Assembly (NCBI GenBank): GCA_017474515.1
Contig: JAFVHN010000025.1
Coordinates: 1 to 34,199 of the forward strand
DNA: 34,199 nucleotides
From: Prevotella sp.
GTDB lineage: Bacteria > Bacteroidota > Bacteroidia > Bacteroidales > Bacteroidaceae
Direction of reading: 5' to 3'
Shown: piece by piece, positions 25,469 through 33,493 of the stretch
How positions within the stretch are numbered: position 1 is the stretch's first letter
Layout: the number at the start of each line of letters is the position of its first letter
Made by a program: the position numbers and the translations under genes
The notes under the pieces: model-generated
The model's input: the letters and a program-made list of their open reading frames with translations, nothing else
What the model was told of the DNA's origin: nothing
Database searches by the model: none

Positions 25469-25494
25469 AATATCATTTTGATATTGCAAATATA
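25469..25494 (-). promoter_or_regulatory. Promoter and palindrome of the SPFH-Arc operon
   Basis: TATATTTG on the minus strand (25494-25487) is a -7 element. Just downstream, across the expected start of transcription, AATATCA-TTT-TGATATT (25469-25485) is a perfect palindrome and a plausible operator, perhaps for the Arc-like protein of the operon. The -33 element is weak. The leader is about 55 nt. Confidence 0.55.
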
Positions 25495-25671
25495 TTATAA
25501 ACTTATCAAACTGACATTCTTTTATTTATGTAATTAAAATTTTTTAACCTTGTGCCGCCCGATTTCAGATTTGTTAAGAAACGCTGCTCGTTTCGCGTTT
25601 TTTTTTCGGTTTTCTCCTCTCCGCCGCATTGTCGTTTGAGGCATCAGCCATGTCGCTTTGCGCCAGTCCTG

Positions 25672-25880
25672 TTTGTCAATATTTTTTACCAGTTTTTGAA
25701 CACCCCAAGGAGTTTGACCGCAAATCTCGGGGAGAGATTTTGAAGATTGAGAGGAGAAATCTTGAAGATTGAGAGGAGAAATTTGCGGTCAAACTTCCGA
25801 CGATTTGCAAACTGTTGAAAATCAACGCCTTACAAAACTGGCACGGGAACGGGTAATTTTGTCAAGATTTTTTATCAATT
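25672..25880 (+). repeat. 205-bp palindromic repeat, copy C
   Basis: Inverted arms TTTGACCGCAAATCT (25713-25727) and AAATTTGCGGTCAAA (25779-25793). The centre holds a ~22-bp unit (GAGAGGAGAAATCTTGAAGA) repeated about twice. Flanks TTTGTCAATATTTTTTACC (left) and TTTTGTCAAGATTTTTTATC (right) are as in the other copies. It occupies the middle of the 640-bp gap between the SPFH and 26065 genes. The rest of that gap, 25500-25670 and 25881-25985, is A/T-rich or unremarkable, with no gene seen. Confidence 0.9.
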
Positions 25881-25985
25881 TTTCCCCATCCGGCTATCCA
25901 CCTCCAAATGGCCTTCAAATGATATTTTGGGGGCAGGAAAAAGAAAAAATAGGTATATAAAATAGGAAGAACCGATTTTTTTCTG

Positions 25986-25994
25986 TAAATTTGC
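25986..25994 (+). promoter_or_regulatory. Bacteroidota -7 promoter element of the 26-32 kb gene set
   Basis: TAAATTTGC lies 71 nt upstream of the ATG at 26065. No clear -33 TTG was found. Confidence 0.55.
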
Positions 25995-26064
25995 ACCCTA
26001 AGCACAATTCGTGGGCCGGCAGCAGTGCCGCCCTTTACTTATTTATCTTCAAGAAACACACCCC

Positions 26065-28149
26065 ATGACCATCACCCGATACCTCTTTTCAAGCCTGTTG
26101 CTGGTGCCGATGTTTGCACTGGCCTCCCCCCACGACGACGACATCAAGCGGCGCTGCCTGGTGTCGCTGGCCGCCTTCATGGACCATGCCTACAGCCTCT
26201 ACACCGACGCCGGGCGCGCCTCCACGGGCGACACCATCGGCTATTTCCGCGCCAAGCAGTCGGGCTACAGCACCGAAGACGGCGTGCGCACCAATGCCGA
26301 CCTGTGCATGGTGGCCGCCTTCGTCTATGAGAAAGGGCGCACCGAGGACATCCACCTGCCCGCCGGCCTCACTTTCCCCAGGTTGCGCAACATTGCCATC
26401 CGCTCCCTGCGCTATGCCTGCGGCACCCATCGCGCCAACAAGCTCATCAAGTGCAGCGACGGAAAATACTGGGGCTCGGAGCCCGGACACCATCAGTGGG
26501 AGAGCTCCTTGTGGGCGCTCAGCGTGGCCCTGGCCGCCGACTTCATCGACCAGGGGTGGGGGCTGACGCGCCGCGACCGTGAGCAGGTGGAGAAGCTGCT
26601 GGCCGCCGAGGCCGACTTCCAGCTCTCGCGCGAGGTGCCCACGGCATGGCAGGGCGACACCAAGGCCGAGGAAAACGGATGGGAGAGCAACGTGCTGGCC
26701 TCGGCCGTGGCCTTCTGCCCCAACCATCCCAACGCCGACAAGTGGCGCGAGGCCATGAACACCTACGGCTTCAACTGCTATACGGTGGCCGCCGATGCCA
26801 AGAGCCGGCAGACGGTGGAGGGGAAAAAGGCCGCACAATGGTTCAAGGGCGCCAACCTCTTTGACGACTTCACCCTGCAAAACCACAACTATTTCCACAC
26901 CTCCTACCAAAATGCCGTCATGCAGGAGCAGGCCGAAACCATCGTGGCCCTCAACCTGCTGGGCGAGACGGGGCAGCCCGTGGTGCCGCAAACCCTCACC
27001 TGGCACTGGCGCGAGGTGTGGGACGGCGTGCTCAGCCAGCTGGCGCTATGCGACGGCGAGCTGGCCATGCCCAACGGCAACGACTGGAGCATGTTCCTCT
27101 ACGACCAGCTGCCGGCCTATTCCGCCATGGCCACCATTGGCCGCAACGCCGATGCCATGATGCTGGAGAGCCGGTGCCTCGACCAGTTGTTGCGCCGCCA
27201 GCAGACCACCCCCGACGGTGCCTACATGCTAAATGCCGACATCGGGCCGCGGCGCATGGGCGTGACGGCCCACCGCGTGCTCGTAGCCTACTTGCTCCAC
27301 GACCTGTTTTCCACCGGCAACTTGAAGGCCTCGTCGTGGGAGAGCTTCCAACGGCGCCACGCCACCGCCCGCACCTTCCACAGCCAGAACGTGGTGAGAA
27401 GCCTCACGCGGGAGCGCTTCGCCGCCCTCTCGTGGAGCCAGGGGCTGAAGAACCTCTCGGCCGTTATCGTGCCCAACAAGGTGGAAAACAGCAAGATAGC
27501 CATTCCCTTCAAGAGCGGGTTCGGCGGAAACCTGGTGGGCGTGCCCAAGGCAATGGCCGCAAGGCCCACCTTCGTGGCCGACTCCACCGAGTGGCTGGCC
27601 TATGCCCAGGGCAACAACGCCTATTGCGTGTGGGCCACCACGGGCAATGCCGTCATCGTCATCGGCGACGCCAAGGCCGAGGAACAGGGCCTGCTGGCCG
27701 TCAGCGTGGACCCCTTCACCAAGGAGAAGCGCACCATCTACGTGCCGGGCGGCCGCCACTTCGAGAGCGACGGCAAGCAGGCCATGCGCTTCAATGCCAA
27801 GTGGGCTAACATCGACGACGCCGTGGGAATCGTGGTGCCCGAGCGCTCGCAATTCCGCTTCGGAGGCCGGCAACTCGTCAACTCCATCTGGACGGCACGC
27901 CTCACCACCGGTAGCAACATCAACATCTATTTCTCGAACATCACCGCACAGCAGACGGCCGCCGTGGCCGCCGAGACGCTGACTTGGGAGCAGGACGGAT
28001 GGACGGCCATTACCACCTGCGACCCCGACGGACAGGAATACCTGCTCGCCTTCAATCCCGGCACCGCCAAAAAGAATTTCAAGGTGCCACGAAAGCTGAA
28101 AAAGAAAAAGAAACTGAAAAAATGGATTATCGACTATGGAACAAAATGA
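26065..28149 (+). CDS. Secreted 694-residue protein, possible polysaccharide lyase-like fold
   Basis: I do not recognise the family with confidence. A signal peptide covers about residues 1-21 (MTITRYLFSSLLLVPMFALA). Residues 25-420 are helical, with repeated W/Y/H-rich segments such as HQWESSLWALSVALAADFI, ENGWESNVLASAVAF, NHNYFHTSYQNAVMQEQ and GNDWSMFLYDQLPAYSAM. This is the look of an (alpha/alpha) toroid, and the rest (about 440-670) looks like beta-sandwich. That two-part plan is shared by several polysaccharide lyases, where an Asn/His/Tyr set does catalysis, and N-H-N-Y-F-H is a candidate, but this is inference. The C-terminus is strongly basic (RKLKKKKKLKKW). The start at 26065 gives the signal peptide. 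It overlaps the next gene by 14 nt. Confidence 0.85.
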   Translation: MTITRYLFSSLLLVPMFALASPHDDDIKRRCLVSLAAFMDHAYSLYTDAGRASTGDTIGYFRAKQSGYSTEDGVRTNADLCMVAAFVYEKGRTEDIHLPAGLTFPRLRNIAIRSLRYACGTHRANKLIKCSDGKYWGSEPGHHQWESSLWALSVALAADFIDQGWGLTRRDREQVEKLLAAEADFQLSREVPTAWQGDTKAEENGWESNVLASAVAFCPNHPNADKWREAMNTYGFNCYTVAADAKSRQTVEGKKAAQWFKGANLFDDFTLQNHNYFHTSYQNAVMQEQAETIVALNLLGETGQPVVPQTLTWHWREVWDGVLSQLALCDGELAMPNGNDWSMFLYDQLPAYSAMATIGRNADAMMLESRCLDQLLRRQQTTPDGAYMLNADIGPRRMGVTAHRVLVAYLLHDLFSTGNLKASSWESFQRRHATARTFHSQNVVRSLTRERFAALSWSQGLKNLSAVIVPNKVENSKIAIPFKSGFGGNLVGVPKAMAARPTFVADSTEWLAYAQGNNAYCVWATTGNAVIVIGDAKAEEQGLLAVSVDPFTKEKRTIYVPGGRHFESDGKQAMRFNAKWANIDDAVGIVVPERSQFRFGGRQLVNSIWTARLTTGSNINIYFSNITAQQTAAVAAETLTWEQDGWTAITTCDPDGQEYLLAFNPGTAKKNFKVPRKLKKKKKLKKWIIDYGTK

Positions 28150-29134
28150 AAACAATCCCTATGTGAAACAATACCCCGACCTCATGTCGGGAAAGAAAAT
28201 AATGTATGTGCACGGCTTCGCCTCGTCGGCACAAAGCGGCACCGTGAAGCGCCTGCGCACATTCTTTCCCAATGCCACCGTGGTGGCCGAGGACATTCCC
28301 CTGCACCCCGAAGAGGGCCTGGCCATGCTCCGCAAGATGGCCGCCGACGAGCGCCCCGACCTCATCATTGGCACCTCGATGGGCGGCATGTACACCGAGC
28401 AGCTCTACGGCTTCGACCGTATTCTCATCAACCCCGCTTTCCAGATTGCCGACACCATGGCCATGCACGGGCTCACCGGCAAGCAGGTCTTCCAAAATCC
28501 CAGGAAAGACGGCGTGCAGGAGTTTTTCGTTACGAAGGCCATGGTGAAGGAATATCGCGACATTCAGCAGCAATGTTTCTCTCATCAGGAGGACCGGCAC
28601 AGGGTGTGGGGGCTCTTCGGCGACAGGGATGACCTGGTGCACACCTATCCGCTCTTCATGGAGCACTATACGCAGGGCATTTGGTGCCACGGCGAGCACC
28701 GCACCAACGACAAGATGTTCATGCACAGCGTGGTGCCCGTGATAAGGTGGATTGACGACCGGCAGGAGCACCGCGAGCGGCCCGTGGCTTACATTCACAT
28801 TGATGCGCTAAGGAAAAGCGACGGGCAGCAGGTGTCGAGCGCCATGAAAGGCTTCCGGAGGTTAATGGAAACCTTCGACCTCTATATCGTGGCACCAACG
28901 CACAACTATGACCACGACTACCAGAAAAACGTCCTGGAATGGGCGTACGATGTCGTCAATGTGCCCGCATGGAGGCATGTCGTGTTCACTAACCGTGAGG
29001 ATTTACTCATCGGCGACTTCTTTATCAGCCCTTACGAAATGTCGTCGTTCATGGGCACACACGTCATGCTGGGCAGCGACACTTTCAAGACCTGGGACGA
29101 CATCATTACCTATTTCGGGCGCGTAATTTCCTGA
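28136..29134 (+). CDS. YqiA-like alpha/beta-hydrolase fused to a degenerate HAD domain
   Basis: A 332-residue cytosolic protein with two parts. Residues 20-210 match the YqiA/UPF0227 esterase family: MYVHGFASS near the start, nucleophile Ser81 in GTSMGGMY, an acidic site in GDRDD (162-166) and a likely catalytic His188. Residues 216-332 resemble a 5'(3')-deoxyribonucleotidase-type HAD domain: the segment LMETFDLYIVAP, then FTNREDLLIGDFF and the ending FKTWDDIITYF. The cap is missing and motif I (normally DxD) reads HIDALRKSDG; the usual DDR near GDYLI is SPY. The HAD part is therefore probably inactive. It overlaps the upstream gene by 14 nt (a second ATG at 28184 is possible) and is followed after 29 nt by the nuclease-helicase gene. 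Confidence 0.82.
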   Translation: MEQNENNPYVKQYPDLMSGKKIMYVHGFASSAQSGTVKRLRTFFPNATVVAEDIPLHPEEGLAMLRKMAADERPDLIIGTSMGGMYTEQLYGFDRILINPAFQIADTMAMHGLTGKQVFQNPRKDGVQEFFVTKAMVKEYRDIQQQCFSHQEDRHRVWGLFGDRDDLVHTYPLFMEHYTQGIWCHGEHRTNDKMFMHSVVPVIRWIDDRQEHRERPVAYIHIDALRKSDGQQVSSAMKGFRRLMETFDLYIVAPTHNYDHDYQKNVLEWAYDVVNVPAWRHVVFTNREDLLIGDFFISPYEMSSFMGTHVMLGSDTFKTWDDIITYFGRVIS

Positions 29135-29163
29135 CAATCAAATAAAAATCTATCAACACTGCC

Positions 29164-32100
29164 ATGAACAATCCCGACACCATCTACCGGATGACGGCAG
29201 ATGACTTGTTTACACGTATTGAGAAAATAGCTGATAGTTTGCCGGCCGAGGGCCTCGCTCCCTCACATTTCAACCGGCAGATACACGAAACGCTGGTGCT
29301 GTGTTGTCAGGAGGGCATCCGCAACACCCGGCATGCCTTCGGCAACCTTTTCACGCAGACTACGTTCCTTTGCCGCCATCACCGCCTTTCGTCGGCAGAT
29401 GCCGCCGCGGTGCAACGCATGCGCTACCATTCCAACCATAGCGAGCAACTCGACCGCATGGAGCTTCTCTACGACCTGGCGGCGTTGGCTCGCTTCGTAA
29501 GTGCCGTTTTTAATCAGCCCGTGCCCGGAACGTTGACGGCAAAATTGCCGCAAGACCGACGGAAAACTGCAAAAAAACGTGGACCCTACAAGAAGAAAGT
29601 GCGTTGCATAGTGCAGGAATGGGAGGGAACGGTTGTCACCGTGACCACCGAAGATTGGCGCGACGGCGAACCCGTGGCCGTGGATTGCAGCGCCGCGCAC
29701 CTCGCCCACATGCTCCCGTTGCTCCGAAAGGGCATGCAACTCAACCTGCTTGACTGCACCGAAGACGACCAGCACCGCCTCGTCCCCTCGCTGATAATCT
29801 TGGAGCCAGACTTTCTTATCAACATCAGCACTCTGGCCGGTTGCTTCGAGCAATACGGCCACCACCCGCTCAATTACACGCTAAAGCGCATGGCACCCGC
29901 CGCCAACACGCAAGCCATCTTGTTGGGAAACATGGCCGGGCAGCTGCTCGACGATGCCGTCAACGATAGTTGCGATAGCCTGGAAAGCCTGAAAAAGAAC
30001 TTCCGCCGCAAGGCCCTTGAATATTGCACTTGTCCCGATTTCAACGGCCATGACTTTAAGAGCCTGATGGCCGCGCAGGCCGTCAACATCCGCCAGGCCG
30101 TTGACGTGCTCTATCCGCGCCAAGCCGACGGCTCCTCCGACCGCTCGAAGGCCGTGCTCGAACCCTCTTTCGTGTGCGAAAGCCTTGGACTTCAGGGGCG
30201 CGTGGACCTTATGAACACCGACTTCAGCCTGCTCGTGGAGCAGAAGTCGGGCAAGAATTTCAACATTGAAAACCAGCGCGCCGGGGCACACGGCAACATG
30301 ATGCTTGAACCGCATTACGTTCAGTTGCTGCTCTATTACGGCATTTTGCGACGGAATTTCAACCTGGGGCCTAATTGCATCGACGACCTTCACCTTCTCT
30401 ATTCGCGTTATCCCGCCGACAAAGGACTGGTGGCCGTCAACTATTATCAGGAACTTTTCCGCGAAGCCATCCGTTTGCGCAACGAGATTGTCGCCATTGA
30501 GCTCGACATCGCCGAGAAGGGTTTCGAGGCCGTTATTGATGATTTGCGCCCCGAAATTGTCAATACCAACCACCTCAACACCAATTTCTACCAGCGCTAT
30601 TTGCTCCCCCCCATCAATAAAATCGTCCAGCCGCTACATGCCCTCGACCCATTGGAGCGGGCGTATTTTTGCCGCATGATGACCTTCGTCTATCGCGAGC
30701 AACGCGTGCAAGAACTGGGAATAGAGGAGGCATTTGCTAGTGCCGGCAGCGACCCCTGGAACCTGCCGCTTGACGAAAAGAAGGCCCAGGGTGAAATTAT
30801 GACGGAACTACAAATGGAAAATGCCGAAAGGAGCGACCCCCAAGGCGGTTACGACCTCATCACATTGCACCGAAAGGCCGATGAAACGGTCGCCGTGGAG
30901 CCTAATTTCCGCCCGGGCGACGCCGTTTATCTTTATAGTTACGAAAAGACAGACGCCCCCGACCTGCGCAAGGCTTTCCTTTTCAAGGCCACCCTCATGG
31001 CGTTGTCGGCCACGGAAATCAAGGTCGCCCTGAGCGACGGCCAGCAAAATCCCGACTTGCTCACCAGGAGTTCTTTTGCCGTGGAGCACGCTCCGGCGGG
31101 CAACACCACCGCGGCCATCCGCTCCCTTTGTGCCTTCGCCGCCAGCGACAAAGAGCACCGCAGGCTTCTTCTTGCCCAGCGCACTCCGCGCCACGACGAC
31201 ACCTTGCGCCTCAGCCACCCCTATCATCCCGATTACGACGACGTGGTGCTCCGCGCCAAGCAATCGCGCGACTATTTCCTCCTGGTGGGGCCTCCCGGCA
31301 CGGGCAAGACCTCCATGGCCCTGCAATACCTTGTAAAAGAGAGCCTTCAGGAGGGGCAGGTGTTGCTCACGGCCTACACCAACCGCGCCGTTGATGAGAT
31401 TTGCGACATGCTCATAAAGGCCGAAATCCCCTTTGTGCGCATCGGCAACGAATACCGTTGCGACGAGCGTTTCCGAAATCACATGGTTTCGCGGATCGTG
31501 GGCGACAACCCCCGCCTCGACGCCATGAAGAAGAAATTGGAGCAGATGCCCGTGGTGGTGGGCACGTCGCTCACCCTCCTGGGCCAGCCCTCGCTGTTCT
31601 CGCTCAAGCACTTTGCCGTGGCCATCGTCGATGAGGCCAGCCAAATCCTCGAGCCCGACCTTGTGGGACTCTTGGTGAAAGTGCCGCGATTCATCCTCAT
31701 TGGCGACCATAAGCAGTTGCCGGCCGTGGTACAGCAATCGTCGGGAGACTCCGCCGTGGACGACCCGATGTTGCACCAGATAGAACTTCGCGATTGCCGC
31801 AACTCCCTTTTCGAGCGCCTCTACAACGTGGAGCGGTCGGCAGGGCGCAGCCGTTTCATCGGCATTCTGCAAACCCAGGGACGCATGCACCCCGACATTG
31901 CTGAGTTCCCTTGCACGACCTTTTATCCCGATGCCGGCATCCGCCCCGTGCCCCTTCCTCATCAGCAAGAGCCGTCGTCGGCAACCCATGTCACCTTCAT
32001 TTCCGCCGTGCCGAAAGACTTGTCGCCCACGTCGCCCATGAAGAGCAACGAGCTGGAAGCCAGCATCGTGGCACAAAGGCTTGGACAAATATACCGTGAA

Positions 32101-32493
32101 CATGAAAAAGATTTCAACCCCGACGAGACCGTGGGCGTCATTGTGCCTTACCGGGCGCAGATAGCCCTTTTGCGCCGACGCATCGAGGAACTGGGCATAG
32201 AGCCGCTCACGCGCATCACCATCGACACCGTGGAGCGGTACCAAGGCTCCCAGCGCGACATTATTTTCTATTCGTTCACCGTCACCCGTCCCCAGCAGTT
32301 GCGGTTCCTCATTTCAACTACCTTCACCGACCACGACGGCCGCCTGATAGACCGCAAGCTCAATGTGGCCCTCACGCGTGCCCGCCGCCAGCTCATCATC
32401 ACCGGCAATCCGTATCTTCTACGCCGCAACCCCCTCTATGCCAGCCTCTTGGAGTCCATTGAAACCCATGGCGTTTGGATAGAGGAGGAATAA
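29164..32493 (+). CDS. Dna2-like nuclease-helicase (SF1B with PD-(D/E)XK domain)
   Basis: A 1109-residue protein with a nuclease domain ahead of a superfamily 1 helicase. The N-terminal 250 residues are not recognised. The nuclease core has D348 in GRVDLM and E359-Q-K361 in LLVEQKSGK, which is the PD-(D/E)XK pattern of Dna2/Cas4/RecB nucleases. Helicase motifs follow: Walker A GPPGTGKT (709-716), motif II DEAS (823-826), motif III GDHKQLP (847-853), motif V around VERYQGSQ (1023-1030) and motif VI LTRARR (1070-1075). Together this is the Dna2/Upf1-like layout, expected to unwind and cut branched or flapped DNA. Fe-S cysteines could not be assigned. It is the last gene of the 26-32.5 kb set. 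A housekeeping repair role and a role against foreign DNA are both possible. Confidence 0.9.
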   Translation: MNNPDTIYRMTADDLFTRIEKIADSLPAEGLAPSHFNRQIHETLVLCCQEGIRNTRHAFGNLFTQTTFLCRHHRLSSADAAAVQRMRYHSNHSEQLDRMELLYDLAALARFVSAVFNQPVPGTLTAKLPQDRRKTAKKRGPYKKKVRCIVQEWEGTVVTVTTEDWRDGEPVAVDCSAAHLAHMLPLLRKGMQLNLLDCTEDDQHRLVPSLIILEPDFLINISTLAGCFEQYGHHPLNYTLKRMAPAANTQAILLGNMAGQLLDDAVNDSCDSLESLKKNFRRKALEYCTCPDFNGHDFKSLMAAQAVNIRQAVDVLYPRQADGSSDRSKAVLEPSFVCESLGLQGRVDLMNTDFSLLVEQKSGKNFNIENQRAGAHGNMMLEPHYVQLLLYYGILRRNFNLGPNCIDDLHLLYSRYPADKGLVAVNYYQELFREAIRLRNEIVAIELDIAEKGFEAVIDDLRPEIVNTNHLNTNFYQRYLLPPINKIVQPLHALDPLERAYFCRMMTFVYREQRVQELGIEEAFASAGSDPWNLPLDEKKAQGEIMTELQMENAERSDPQGGYDLITLHRKADETVAVEPNFRPGDAVYLYSYEKTDAPDLRKAFLFKATLMALSATEIKVALSDGQQNPDLLTRSSFAVEHAPAGNTTAAIRSLCAFAASDKEHRRLLLAQRTPRHDDTLRLSHPYHPDYDDVVLRAKQSRDYFLLVGPPGTGKTSMALQYLVKESLQEGQVLLTAYTNRAVDEICDMLIKAEIPFVRIGNEYRCDERFRNHMVSRIVGDNPRLDAMKKKLEQMPVVVGTSLTLLGQPSLFSLKHFAVAIVDEASQILEPDLVGLLVKVPRFILIGDHKQLPAVVQQSSGDSAVDDPMLHQIELRDCRNSLFERLYNVERSAGRSRFIGILQTQGRMHPDIAEFPCTTFYPDAGIRPVPLPHQQEPSSATHVTFISAVPKDLSPTSPMKSNELEASIVAQRLGQIYREHEKDFNPDETVGVIVPYRAQIALLRRRIEELGIEPLTRITIDTVERYQGSQRDIIFYSFTVTRPQQLRFLISTTFTDHDGRLIDRKLNVALTRARRQLIITGNPYLLRRNPLYASLLESIETHGVWIEEE

Positions 32494-32506
32494 ATAATTT
32501 GCATGA

Positions 32507-32623
32507 GGAGTTTAGGAGTTTAGGAGTTTAGGAGTTTAGACGATAGTCTTGTTGTGCTAATTTCATCAAGGCAACGAACATTACTAACGTCTAAACTCCT
32601 AAACTCCTAAACTTCTAAACTCC
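32507..32623. repeat. Octamer inverted-arm element
   Basis: The left arm (32507-32542) is GGAGTTTA four times then GACG. The right arm (32588-32623) is CGTC then TAAACTCC four times, one unit reading TAAACTTC. The 36-bp arms pair with one mismatch around a 45-nt loop. It begins 13 nt after the nuclease-helicase stop and may end its transcript. Confidence 0.92.
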
Positions 32624-32659
32624 TAAGTTTAAAACATGGTGAGCTTGAGGACCTTGAAG

Positions 32660-32716
32660 AAAAAAGAACAATACGAATAATATTTCTTGTTCAGATTTAT
32701 TATTCGTATTGTTCTT
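32660..32716 (-). terminator. Terminator of the small acidic protein gene
   Basis: A perfect 19-bp stem (32664-32682 with 32698-32716) is followed on the minus strand by CTTTTTTCTTC. It lies 27 nt past the stop codon of the small gene. Confidence 0.85.
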
Positions 32717-32743
32717 ATTACTTTCAAGCGGTTATTGTTTCGC

Positions 32744-32968
32744 TTAGAAATACTCTTCTTCGTCGTCGTCCCAGAGGCCGCCGCCCTTGGCTGGCGTGAT
32801 GCCTCCTAAATCGCCGCTATTGTCGTAATCAATGGAACCGGGATCTCGTTCGTCGCCATCACCGGTGTTGTTGATGTTGACTCCCGAAACGGGTACGGTC
32901 AGTCGGCCTTCCGTAGCAATGCAAACCACTTGGGTGAAAGGCGCAATATATGGTTTCTTGGTATTCAT
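32744..32968 (-). CDS. Small acidic protein of unknown function
   Basis: A 74-residue protein I cannot assign. It opens with MNTKKPYIAPFTQVVCIATE, like a group of short Prevotella proteins that begin with a K/Y-x-A/K-P-x-x-x-V-V pattern. The rest is polar and acidic and ends in LWDDDEEEYF. It has no signal peptide or membrane segment. Its Shine-Dalgarno AGGAGG (32981-32976 on the minus strand) is 7 nt from the ATG, unusual here since most starts in the window lack one. It starts 16 nt after the stop of the truncated gene upstream and has a strong terminator. Confidence 0.7.
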   Translation of the reverse strand: MNTKKPYIAPFTQVVCIATEGRLTVPVSGVNINNTGDGDERDPGSIDYDNSGDLGGITPAKGGGLWDDDEEEYF

Positions 32969-32984
32969 ACACTTGCCTCCTTTC

Positions 32985-33407
32985 TTATTTAACAGCCACT
33001 TTCTTGCCGTTCACCAGATAGATTCCCTTGGGCAGGCCGTCGAGTGACGATTCCTGCTGGGCCACTTTCACGCCGCTCAGCGTATAAACACCCGGGCGGG
33101 AGTCGTCGGCATTCTGGTTGTCCAATACCAGTTCTTCCACGCTGGTGGCCACGGGTTCGCCCTCCGTATCGTCGAAGCCCAAGTCGAACGAGATGCCCAT
33201 AATCGGCTTGGCCAGTGCTTCGTCAACGGCTGATGACTTCAAGTAGGCGCGCATGCTTCCGCTTTCCATCGTCTGATTTCTCAGCCAGTACAGTTTGTTG
33301 TTGATGAAATAGCTGTACTGCCCCATGTCTTCACTTCCGTAAACACCCTTGAAGGTGTAGCCCATCTGCTCGTCGTAAACATTTTTCGGCTCCGGCGCGG
33401 TTTGGGG
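32985..33407 (-). pseudogene. 5'-truncated secreted protein with C-terminal sorting-type domain
   Basis: The frame opens right after an in-frame TAA near 33405 with PQTAPEPKNVYDEQMGYTF and has no credible start there; the first Met is 19 residues in and gives no signal peptide. The C-terminus GVYTLSGVKVAQQES ... KGIYLVNGKKVAVK is the sorting-type domain of Prevotella secreted proteins, which is normally at the end of a much larger protein. Upstream, A/T-rich sequence and repeat copy D follow at once. I read it as the 3' remnant of a larger gene. Confidence 0.7.
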
Positions 33408-33493
33408 TTAAAAATATAAAGAGAAAAAAACGGCCGGATTTGTCTTTTTATGTTTTTTTTTCTGATGCGCGGTTTTTCGGTGGGGCGCGGCAA

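Noticed and set aside
29164-32493. Cas4 or CRISPR link of the nuclease-helicase
   Set aside because: The PD-(D/E)XK part is related to Cas4, but the Dna2-like layout and absence of cas genes argue against it.
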